From NCBI GenBank assembly GCA_947458305.1, contig CANGZO010000121.1:1-7020 (forward strand): a stretch of DNA of 7,020 nucleotides, written 5' to 3'. Below are positions 1 through 5,545 of this stretch, in pieces (positions within the stretch are counted from its first letter, which is position 1; each line of letters opens with the position of its first letter). The notes under the pieces are model-generated. The model was given only the letters and a program-made list of their open reading frames with translations. It was not told where the DNA came from and ran no database searches. Made by a program: the position numbers and the translations under genes. Origin of the DNA: Comamonadaceae bacterium (GTDB lineage Bacteria; Pseudomonadota; Gammaproteobacteria; Burkholderiales; Burkholderiaceae_C).

Positions 1-499
1 CGATCGACATTTGCTTGCCCGGCATCGCATCCAGGGTGAATCGGGCATTGACCTCTGACACACGACCGGCACCTTTGGTCACCACGAAGAAGTTGACAAT
101 CATCAAAATCACAAAAATGATGAAGCCAACCACATAGTTGCCGCCAATCACAAACTCACCAAACGCCGCAATCACCTTGCCTGCCGACTCTGGGCCCTCG
201 TGACCGCTGACCAACACCACCCGGGTAGACGCCACGTTCAAAGCCAAACGCAGCATGGTGGCAAACAGCAGCACGGAAGGGAAGGATGAAAACTCCAAAG
301 GCTTGCGCGTGCCAATCGCCACCATGATGACAACCAAGCCGATCATGATGTTGAAAGTGAACAAAATGTCCAATAGCAAGGGCGGCAAAGGCACCACCAA
401 CATGGCCATGATCAACAAGACCAAAGCCGGCAATCCCAATCCGGCCAAATTAAAGCCAGAAAGGTTCTGCCGAATCGCTGACAGGGTCAAAGTGTTCAT
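1..499 (-). CDS. flhA: Flagellar export gate protein FlhA, N-terminal part (cut by left window edge)
   Basis: FlhA is the large inner-membrane component of the flagellar type III export gate. It forms a nonameric ring around FliPQR and receives substrates and chaperones through a cytoplasmic domain that lies outside this window. The first 166 residues are visible. Hydrophobic segments lie at about residues 20-38, 42-62 and 119-141. Two hallmarks of the FHIPEP family are present: RLALNVASTRVVL at about residues 84-96, and TKGAGRVSEVNARFTLDAMP at 141-160, the conserved cytoplasmic loop after the early membrane helices. The start is fixed at the ATG at 499 because an in-frame TGA lies only 15 bases upstream (512-514) with no other start codon between. 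No Shine-Dalgarno-like sequence precedes it. The gene is divergent from fliK and has its own sigma-54-type promoter (552-567). The usual length is near 690 residues, so about three quarters is missing only because the window ends. Confidence 0.97.
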   Translation of the reverse strand, partial: MNTLTLSAIRQNLSGFNLAGLGLPALVLLIMAMLVVPLPPLLLDILFTFNIMIGLVVIMVAIGTRKPLEFSSFPSVLLFATMLRLALNVASTRVVLVSGHEGPESAGKVIAAFGEFVIGGNYVVGFIIFVILMIVNFFVVTKGAGRVSEVNARFTLDAMPGKQMSI

Positions 500-525
500 G
501 AAGGGGTGAAATCAAACAAGGCGAT

Positions 526-573
526 GGGGTGTGGGTTTTTCAACACCTTGAAGCAAGTCGCGTGCCACACCCC
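526..573. repeat. 9-bp inverted repeat overlapping the flhA promoter
   Basis: GGGGTGTGG at 526-534 is the exact reverse complement of CCACACCCC at 565-573, with 30 bp between the arms. The right arm covers the TGG of the flhA -24 element and the left arm lies in the predicted flhA leader, so the arms flank the core promoter and transcription start. It could be a protein-binding dyad or a chance match in C/G-tract DNA. The repeat is certain; a function is not. Confidence 0.5.
552..567 (-). promoter_or_regulatory. Sigma-54 (RpoN) -24/-12 promoter for flhA
   Basis: On the minus strand this reads TGGCACGCGACTTGCT, a complete match to the sigma-54 consensus TGGCACG-N4-TTGCW, with the invariant GG and GC at the correct 10-base spacing. 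The predicted transcription start is near 541, giving a flhA leader of about 42 bases. Sigma-54 promoters need an AAA+ activator of the FleQ/FlrC/NtrC class; none is encoded in this window. The match and position are seen directly; activity is inferred. Confidence 0.85.
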
Positions 574-585
574 CTGGGGAGAACT

Positions 586-616
586 TGCAGTTTTTTGTAT
601 GTCAGCTGCAAAACTG
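586..616. repeat. Inverted repeats just upstream of, and touching, the fliK promoter
   Basis: TGCAG (586-590) pairs with CTGCA (606-610), and the overlapping CAGTTTT (588-594) pairs with AAAACTG (610-616). The second pair ends inside the TGG of the fliK -24 element. The repeats fall between the two divergent promoters, where regulator sites would be expected. No known activator consensus was matched, and a role is inferred only from position. Confidence 0.4.
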
Positions 617-630
617 GTGCGCAAATTGCT
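615..630 (+). promoter_or_regulatory. Sigma-54 (RpoN) -24/-12 promoter for the fliK-flhB operon
   Basis: The plus strand reads TGGTGCGCAAATTGCT. Against the sigma-54 consensus TGGCACG-N4-TTGCW it differs at only two -24 positions, keeps the invariant GG and GC, and has the required 10-base spacing. The predicted start of transcription is near 641, about 82 bases before the fliK ATG. It sits 47 bp from the opposing flhA promoter, so the two could share activator sites. No clear sigma-70, sigma-28 or FlhDC-box sequence was seen as an alternative. Confidence 0.75.
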
Positions 631-651
631 GTAACTACACCAGAAAGTGAC

Positions 652-673
652 CAGCGGCCATTTTTTGCCGCTG
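652..673 (+). promoter_or_regulatory. Stem-loop in the fliK leader
   Basis: CAGCGGC (652-658) and GCCGCTG (667-673) form a perfect GC-rich 7-bp stem around an 8-base T-rich loop. It begins about 11 bases after the transcription start predicted from the sigma-54 promoter, so the RNA would carry a 5'-proximal hairpin. That often protects a transcript from decay. The T run is in the loop and not after the stem, so it does not look like an intrinsic terminator. Confidence 0.45.
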
Positions 674-722
674 CCCTGCCACCACCACCCGACCCCAACC
701 CACCCGTTGAAGCGTGAAGCCC

Positions 723-2198
723 ATGACCCTGACACCCATTGACATTTCAACGCGCCCTTCCAGCACCAGCGCCCTGGAAACGAACCCCACAGCGAGTGAA
801 AAAGAATTCAAAACTGCTGCCAAGGAGTTTGGTTCGATGATGAACACACTGCTGTCCAAACACGCTGACCTTGACACAGTGACCCCGGCCAGCGAAGCCA
901 ACATCGACGCCCTATCCGCATCGGATGCACTGACCGAACAGGCCCTGAGCGAGATGCTGAACCTGTCCACGCCGCTGACAACGGGCAGTGACACCATGGT
1001 GCTGACGGCCATCCACCTTGGGCCGCATTTGCAAGTCATCACCCCCCAAACCGCCGCCCCTGAAGGCCAAAGTTTGGAGCTGTTTGCACGCTCTCAAGGC
1101 CTGGATGAGGCCGCTTTGCAGTGGTTGATGGGCACAGCCAGCGCGACCCTCAGCACAGGCGCAACAGGCGCAACAAGTGCCGCAGGTCCTACAGGCACGG
1201 CAAGCCTTGGCTTGACCGTCCCCACCCCAGCAGGCACCGCGCCCCCCCCAGATGCAGCGGCAGCGCTCACCCCATCCCCTCTTTCACCCCTTGCACCGGA
1301 ACTGACCGCCCTGCCCACAGCTCGGGCGGGGTTCGCTACTGGCCCTTCCCGGGATGGCTTGGCCGAGGCCGCCCCCCTTGGGCCAGAAGAATCTGCACCA
1401 TGGGCGATCACCGGCCTGAAGCTCAACCCCGCTGCAGAACTGCTCAAAGGATCCACACCTTGGACGGCCATGACCACCACCGCAGCAGACTGGCTGCAGG
1501 GCAACACTTTGGCAGTCAACCTGGTCAAACCCCATGGGAGTAACAAAGTAGACATCTCCCCTGCCCCCCTGGACTTCAGTGCTCTATTGCCCGCCGACCT
1601 GCAAGGCACCTTGGAGTCCATGAGCATGGACGGTTTTGCTTCTGGGCAAGAATCATCCCCACAAGGTCAGGGCAGCTTCAGCGGCCGAACAGACGCCAAC
1701 CTTGTTCAGCGCACCGAGACCACAGCCAACTCTTTGGCCATGACCGAGCAAGACAGCGCCCAAAGGCGTGAAAACATCAGCAACTTGGCTGAAAGAATGG
1801 GGCAAGCCGTCGGAGAGCGGATTTTGTCGGAGCTCGAACGCGGTCAATGGCACCTCAAACTGTCCCTGAGGCCTGCCACCTTGGGACACATCGAGGTAGA
1901 AATGCGCATGCGCAGTGGCGAAATGGATGCCGTGTTCACCGCACCCCAAGCCTTGACACGCGAACTGCTGAACGAGGGCATGTCCAAACTCAAAGACACC
2001 CTAAATCAAATGGGCATGGATGTTGCTTCACTCAAGGTAGACGATGGGCAAAGCCGACAACGTGGCGGAGAGTCGACACCTGAACGCCAAGCCCAACTCA
2101 AGGACAATACATCCACCGAATCGGCGGATACACCCGTGTCACCCACCCTGACAGCCACAAACAAAATGGGCGCCGATGGCTGGGATGTGCTGGTGTAA
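723..2198 (+). CDS. fliK: Flagellar hook-length control protein FliK
   Basis: FliK is secreted through the flagellar export apparatus during hook growth, measures hook length and then acts on FlhB to switch export from hook to filament substrates. The product is about 491 residues, longer than the roughly 400 of enteric FliK. The N-terminal and middle parts are low-complexity and rich in Ala, Thr, Pro and Ser (especially about residues 138-200), as expected of an exported, partly unfolded ruler. The conserved C-terminal hook-length domain (Flg_hook) lies at about residues 357-442 and includes LKLSLRPATLGHIEVEM, the family signature. A polar tail of about 50 residues follows. The ATG at 723 is chosen; a GTG at 714 in the same frame would add three residues, but the weak GAAG upstream is too close to it. 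This is the first gene of the operon, 23 bp before fliL. A C8 run lies within it at 1242-1249. Confidence 0.93.
   Translation: MTLTPIDISTRPSSTSALETNPTASEKEFKTAAKEFGSMMNTLLSKHADLDTVTPASEANIDALSASDALTEQALSEMLNLSTPLTTGSDTMVLTAIHLGPHLQVITPQTAAPEGQSLELFARSQGLDEAALQWLMGTASATLSTGATGATSAAGPTGTASLGLTVPTPAGTAPPPDAAAALTPSPLSPLAPELTALPTARAGFATGPSRDGLAEAAPLGPEESAPWAITGLKLNPAAELLKGSTPWTAMTTTAADWLQGNTLAVNLVKPHGSNKVDISPAPLDFSALLPADLQGTLESMSMDGFASGQESSPQGQGSFSGRTDANLVQRTETTANSLAMTEQDSAQRRENISNLAERMGQAVGERILSELERGQWHLKLSLRPATLGHIEVEMRMRSGEMDAVFTAPQALTRELLNEGMSKLKDTLNQMGMDVASLKVDDGQSRQRGGESTPERQAQLKDNTSTESADTPVSPTLTATNKMGADGWDVLV
1155..1175 (+). repeat. 9-bp tandem repeat inside fliK
   Basis: A period-9 repeat of the unit ACAGGCGCA runs for 21 bases (about 2.3 copies) and encodes the Thr-Gly-Ala-Thr-Gly-Ala stretch of the low-complexity region. 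The unit is a multiple of three, so copy-number change would lengthen or shorten FliK without a frameshift. Confidence 0.6.
1242..1249 (+). repeat. C8 homopolymer tract inside fliK
   Basis: Eight consecutive C residues lie in the coding sequence and encode part of a Pro-Pro-Pro stretch beginning at codon 174. Loss of one C would bring a TGA into frame at 1303-1305. Gain of one would read into another frame that stops at 1541-1543. Either change would remove the conserved C-terminal domain. The tract is short for a contingency locus, so phase variation is only a possibility. Confidence 0.55.
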
Positions 2199-2221
2199 GC
2201 AATATTCAAAAAGGAAGCAAC

Positions 2222-2803
2222 ATGGCTGATGAAGAAATTGAAGTCGAAGGCAAAAAGAAATCTCCTCTCATCAAGATCATCGTGATTGCCTTGGTCGCCA
2301 TCTTGTTGTTGGTCGGCACCGTGGTCGGCACTTTGTTTGTGACCGGATTTTTTGACAAAAAGGACACCATTGCGGCCGAAGAAGCCCTGAAAAACCTTGA
2401 AAGCGGCGCTGCAAACAAGTCAGGCGCCAACCCTGCCGACGCCGCCCCCCAAAAAGTGGCCAAGGAATCCCCCGAGCTCAAGCGCTTTGAAAACAGCTAC
2501 ATGGAGCTGGAAAAGCCCTTGGTCTCCAACCTGACCAATACCCGCAAGGTGATTCAGCTCAACTTGGCCATCATGACCCACTACGACGAGCGGGTTTTCA
2601 AGAACGCCAAAAAACACGAATTTGCTCTGCGCTCGGTGGCTTTGGATGTCATGCGGCAAATGACCGAGGCCGATCTGGCCAAACCCGAATTTCGCAAAGA
2701 TCTGGCGGCCAAAATCCGCGAAGAGATGAACGGCGTTCTTCAGAAATACGAGGATTTCGGCGGCATTGAAGAAGTCTATTTCACCAGCTTTGTGGTTCAG
2801 TGA
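2222..2803 (+). CDS. fliL: Flagellar basal body-associated protein FliL
   Basis: FliL is a single-pass inner-membrane protein that surrounds or contacts the stator units and supports torque and stator stability. The product has 193 residues: a short charged cytoplasmic N-terminus containing KKK (11-13), one membrane helix at about 17-44, a linker rich in Ala, Lys and Glu (about 45-85), and a periplasmic FliL domain to the C-terminus. The terminal GIEEVYFTSFVVQ matches the characteristic FliL ending. AAGGA at 2211-2215 sits 6 bases before the ATG, a good ribosome binding site. The gene follows fliK by 23 bp and precedes fliM by 30 bp. It is slightly longer than enteric FliL (about 155 residues), mainly because of the linker. 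Confidence 0.95.
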   Translation: MADEEIEVEGKKKSPLIKIIVIALVAILLLVGTVVGTLFVTGFFDKKDTIAAEEALKNLESGAANKSGANPADAAPQKVAKESPELKRFENSYMELEKPLVSNLTNTRKVIQLNLAIMTHYDERVFKNAKKHEFALRSVALDVMRQMTEADLAKPEFRKDLAAKIREEMNGVLQKYEDFGGIEEVYFTSFVVQ

Positions 2804-2833
2804 ACACCTTGACCTGAGAGCAGTGCATTGACC

Positions 2834-3832
2834 ATGTCCGATAACCAACCCCTGTTGTCCCCTGAAGAATTGGCGGCCCTGTCGGCCAGCCTCAGCGACG
2901 GCACACTGGACAACCAACCCGGCTACAACGTGGATGTCCAAGTGCGCAAGCACGACTTGGCCGCCGAGGACAGCAGTTTGGGCGTGAACGTGGCCTCATT
3001 GGACATGATCAATGAGCGCTTCATCCGCATGTTCCGTTTGGGCATGCTGGAGGTGCTGCGCACCAGCCCCCGCATGAACCCCACCCGAACCCAAATGGTT
3101 CGCTTTGGGGACTACGTCAAAGAACTCAAGGCCCCCTTGTCGGTCAACATCGTGCGCATGAGCCCCTTCAGGGGTCACGCCATGGTGGTCATTGAACCCA
3201 CCGTGGTGTTCAGTTCGCTGGACAGTTTCTTTGGGGGGTTCGGGCGGGGTGTGGGTCAATTGCCCGCCGGTCGTCTTTTTACCCCGACCGAAAGCCGCAT
3301 CATCAAGATCATCTTGCAGGTCTTCTTTCGTTCCTTCAAAGAAGCCTGGGCACCGTTGACCGCCGTTGACTTCGAGCATGTCAGCTCCGAAATCAACCCC
3401 CAATTTGCGCAAATCGTCGATGAAAACGATTTGGTTGTTCTGTGTCGTTTTGAGTCCGAAATCACCTCGCAAGGCTCCGGCTTTGTCGACATGGTCATCC
3501 CTTATGTGGCCCTCAAACCGGTGCGCGACCTGTTGCGCAGTCGGGTTCAAACCGGCGATGGCAACGAAGATTCAGACAAGGTTTGGCGCGAACAACTCAC
3601 CGATGCCGTGCATGACGCCGAGCTGGAAATTCAAATTTTGCTGGGCAAACTCAGTGTGTCGCTGAGCCAGCTTCAGTCCATGCAGCCGGGCGATATCCTG
3701 CCCTTTAAAAAAGCCGAATTTGCCCGCGCCATGATCGAAGACATGCCGGTCTACGACGTCGAAATCGGTGCCATGGGCAGCCAAGTGGCCGTCAAAATTG
3801 TCAACGCCGTCAGCCCCAATGCACCGGCCTGA
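2834..3832 (+). CDS. fliM: Flagellar motor switch protein FliM
   Basis: FliM is the central C-ring subunit. It binds phospho-CheY through its N-terminus, FliG through its middle domain and FliN through its C-terminus, and it sets the rotation direction. The product has 332 residues, the usual length. The N-terminal peptide LLSPEELAALSASL (about 7-20) occupies the place of the CheY-binding motif (typically LSQxEIDALL) but is divergent. The middle CheC-like domain spans about 40-240, with INERFIRMFR (59-68) and FFGGFGR (132-138), the conserved GGxG FliG-contact motif. FVDMVIPYVALKPVRDLL (207-224) leads into the C-terminal SpoA domain, about 250-325. The ATG at 2834 is chosen by similarity to family N-termini. 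A TTG at 2828 would add two residues and is better spaced from the GAGAG at 2816-2820, so the exact start is uncertain. Confidence 0.96.
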   Translation: MSDNQPLLSPEELAALSASLSDGTLDNQPGYNVDVQVRKHDLAAEDSSLGVNVASLDMINERFIRMFRLGMLEVLRTSPRMNPTRTQMVRFGDYVKELKAPLSVNIVRMSPFRGHAMVVIEPTVVFSSLDSFFGGFGRGVGQLPAGRLFTPTESRIIKIILQVFFRSFKEAWAPLTAVDFEHVSSEINPQFAQIVDENDLVVLCRFESEITSQGSGFVDMVIPYVALKPVRDLLRSRVQTGDGNEDSDKVWREQLTDAVHDAELEIQILLGKLSVSLSQLQSMQPGDILPFKKAEFARAMIEDMPVYDVEIGAMGSQVAVKIVNAVSPNAPA

Positions 3833-3853
3833 TCCCCATTCCAAGGACCTCCC

Positions 3854-4165
3854 ATGAGCGAACTCACCGATCAAAACGAATCCCAGCTTGAAGCCAGCGA
3901 CAAGGGCCAGATCCACACCGATGTGTTGCAAAACATCCCGGTCACCCTGTCCATTGAAGTGGGACGTGCCCAAATCAAAATTCGCGACCTGATGCGGCTG
4001 ACCCAAGGCAGCGTGGTCGAACTCGACCGCATCGCAGGAGAACCCTTGGATTTGCTGGTCAACAACACCGTGGTCGCTCAAGGCGAAGTGGTGTTGGTCA
4101 ACGACCGCTACGGCATCCGCTTGACACGGGTTGTCCCAGCCTCCGAGCGTTTGGACAACCTTTGA
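3854..4165 (+). CDS. fliN: Flagellar motor switch protein FliN
   Basis: FliN forms the lower ring of the C-ring with the FliM C-terminus and also docks the FliH-FliI export ATPase complex. The product has 103 residues, shorter than the 137 of Escherichia coli because the variable N-terminal extension is brief (about 22 residues). The SpoA domain covers about 23-94 and holds the family hallmarks GSVVELDRIAGEPLDLLVNN and VVAQGEVVLVNDRYGIR. AAGGA at 3843-3847 is placed 6 bases before the ATG. The gene lies 21 bp after fliM and 19 bp before fliO. Confidence 0.97.
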   Translation: MSELTDQNESQLEASDKGQIHTDVLQNIPVTLSIEVGRAQIKIRDLMRLTQGSVVELDRIAGEPLDLLVNNTVVAQGEVVLVNDRYGIRLTRVVPASERLDNL

Positions 4166-4184
4166 TGCTCAGCATCTGCAAACC

Positions 4185-4496
4185 ATGAACACCGGATGGA
4201 CATTGATCGACTGGCTGCAATACGCGCTCAGTTTTGCCCTGGTCATCGGCTTGTTGCTGGCGCTGTTGTGGACGCTGCGCAAAATGCAAAACGGCTCGCC
4301 CCTGCTGCGCAAAAAAAGCCAGCGCATGCAGACGCTTGAAACCCTCTCTGTGGGCCCTCGGCAAAAAATCCTGCTGATACAAGTCGATGGACAAGACGTC
4401 CTGGTGGGCGTGACCGCGCACCAAATGACCGCTCTCTCACCTTGGCCTGGCCCAGTGGCCACGCCGACCGACCTCTCCAAAGAAACCCCGCCATGA
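4185..4496 (+). CDS. fliO: Flagellar export gate assembly protein FliO
   Basis: FliO is a small membrane protein that acts as a scaffold for FliP ring assembly. The 103-residue product has one membrane helix at about 11-31, a basic stretch (about 34-47), then a compact cytoplasmic domain with RMQTLETLSVGPRQKILLIQ and DVLVGVTAHQMTAL, the FliO/FliZ family core. The sequence is poorly conserved in general, so the call rests on this core plus its position between fliN and fliP. The ATG at 4185 is chosen: upstream TTG codons in the same frame (from 4131) would overlap fliN and add a non-hydrophobic, unsupported extension. The ribosome binding site is weak. The stop overlaps the fliP start as ATGA, suggesting translational coupling. 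Confidence 0.92.
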   Translation: MNTGWTLIDWLQYALSFALVIGLLLALLWTLRKMQNGSPLLRKKSQRMQTLETLSVGPRQKILLIQVDGQDVLVGVTAHQMTALSPWPGPVATPTDLSKETPP

Positions 4497-5245
4497 AGCG
4501 CCACCTCAGCCTTGGGCTGATCTTGACCCTGGTCTTTGGCCTCTTGCCCGTGCTGGCCCAAGCCGCACCCGAGTTGCCGGCCATCACCGCCACCAATACC
4601 GCTCGGGGCACCCAATACAGCCTGACTCTGCAGCTGTTGGCCTTGATGACGACCTTGTCGGTCTTGCCATCTTTGCTGCTGATGATGACCGCTTTTGTGC
4701 GCATCGTGATCGTCATGTCCCTGCTGCGCCAAGCCTTGGGTACCGGCCAAACGCCGCCCAACATGGTGATCGTGGGCTTGTCTCTGTTCTTGACCCTGTT
4801 TGTCATGACCCCCGTGTTGACCGAGGTCTACCAAACCGCTTTGCTGCCTTACATGAACCAAGGCATGAGCTTTGACAAAGCACTGGCCGCCGCCGAAAAA
4901 CCCATCCGCGCCTTCATGCTCATGCAGACTCGCGAAGACGACATCGCCATGTTCATGGAGATCGCGCGCAACACCAATTTCACCAGCCCACAAGATGTGC
5001 CCTTCACCACCTTGGTTCCGGCATTCTTGACCTCCGAACTCAAAAGCGCCTTCACCATCGGCTTTTTGATCTACATCCCCTTTGTGGTGATCGACCTGAT
5101 CGTGGCCAGCGTGCTCATGTCCATGGGCATGATGATGTTGTCGCCCATGATGATCTCCATGCCCTTCAAGCTGATGCTGTTTGTGCTGGTTGACGGCTGG
5201 AGCCTGATCATGGGATCGCTCGCTGGCAGCTTTGCCATGCCCTGA
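4493..5245 (+). CDS. fliP: Flagellar export gate channel protein FliP
   Basis: FliP is the pentameric core of the FliPQR export channel in the inner membrane. The product has 250 residues. It starts with a cleavable signal peptide (MKRH, a hydrophobic core at about 5-20, likely cleavage after AQA at 22-24), as known for this family. Hydrophobic segments follow at about 44-78, 91-108, 187-209 and 225-246. Family signatures include FVRIVIVMSLLRQALG (68-83), FTTLVPAFLTSELKSAF (171-187) and PFKLMLFVLVDGW (224-236). The triple methionine at 213-215 matches the M-gasket that closes the pore; this region is extra rich in Met (211, 213-215, 219, 220, 223). The start overlaps the fliO stop by 4 bp, with only an AAAGAAA element upstream. 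Confidence 0.98.
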   Translation: MKRHLSLGLILTLVFGLLPVLAQAAPELPAITATNTARGTQYSLTLQLLALMTTLSVLPSLLLMMTAFVRIVIVMSLLRQALGTGQTPPNMVIVGLSLFLTLFVMTPVLTEVYQTALLPYMNQGMSFDKALAAAEKPIRAFMLMQTREDDIAMFMEIARNTNFTSPQDVPFTTLVPAFLTSELKSAFTIGFLIYIPFVVIDLIVASVLMSMGMMMLSPMMISMPFKLMLFVLVDGWSLIMGSLAGSFAMP

Positions 5246-5256
5246 AAGAAACCGCC

Positions 5257-5526
5257 ATGGACACCGCTACCGTTATCGATCTGAGCCGCCACGCCATGTG
5301 GACCATTGCCCTGGTCAGTGCCCCACTGCTGGTGGTGGCCTTGGCCGTGGGCTTGGTCATCGGCATCATCCAGGCCGCCACCTCCATCAACGAGATGACG
5401 CTGAGCTTCATCCCCAAACTGATTGCCGAAGCTTTGGCTTTGCTGTTGTTTGGCGGTTGGATGCTCAACACGCTGGTGGATTTCACGCGCAATATTTTTC
5501 AGCGCATCCCGACCCTGTTCCTTTGA
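5257..5526 (+). CDS. fliQ: Flagellar export gate protein FliQ
   Basis: FliQ is the small subunit that packs around the FliP-FliR core, four copies per export gate. The 89-residue product is the standard size, with two membrane hairpin helices at about 17-38 and 53-72. The connecting loop carries QAATSINEMTLSFIPKL, the family signature. It begins 11 bp after fliP. The ATG is preceded by AAAGAAACCGCC, nearly the same as the segment before fliP. Homologous to the type III secretion SctS proteins; the flagellar context makes FliQ certain. Confidence 0.98.
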   Translation: MDTATVIDLSRHAMWTIALVSAPLLVVALAVGLVIGIIQAATSINEMTLSFIPKLIAEALALLLFGGWMLNTLVDFTRNIFQRIPTLFL

Positions 5527-5545
5527 TCTGCGCACGGGTGTCGCC

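Noticed and set aside
255..509. Plus-strand 84-codon frame opposite flhA
   Set aside because: The minus strand encodes clear FlhA signatures here; the plus product is Lys/Met/Asn-rich with no recognisable domain.
575..589. Third sigma-54-like element on the plus strand, TGGGGAGAACTTGCA
   Set aside because: Only 9 bases separate GG and GC where 10 are required, and a one-base shortening normally abolishes sigma-54 binding.
652..673. Intrinsic terminator between flhA and fliK
   Set aside because: The stem has its T run in the loop and no T tract after it, and the flanking genes diverge, so no terminator is expected there.
1094..1627. Open frames on both strands overlapping the middle of fliK (minus 1094-1627, plus 1121-1543)
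   Set aside because: They arise from the GC-rich low-complexity part of fliK. Their composition is biased (Ala/Gly/Val or Arg/Pro/His) and they contain no family motif.
2420..3550. Minus-strand open frames opposite fliL and fliM
   Set aside because: Their products are His/Gly/Gln-rich with no motif, and they lie antisense to strongly supported genes.
4131..4184. Extended fliO beginning at a TTG inside fliN
   Set aside because: It would overlap the fliN end and add 18 residues with no similarity to FliO; the ATG at 4185 directly precedes the membrane helix.
4169..4993. A 274-codon open frame on the minus strand opposite fliO and fliP
   Set aside because: It is rich in His, Gln and Gly, as expected from the complement of a Leu/Met/Ala-rich membrane protein. 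It lies entirely under two certain genes and has no ribosome binding site or recognisable domain.
5423..5545. Extended fliR beginning inside fliQ
   Set aside because: It would overlap about 100 bases of fliQ in another frame; the ATG at 5546 gives the family-length product.
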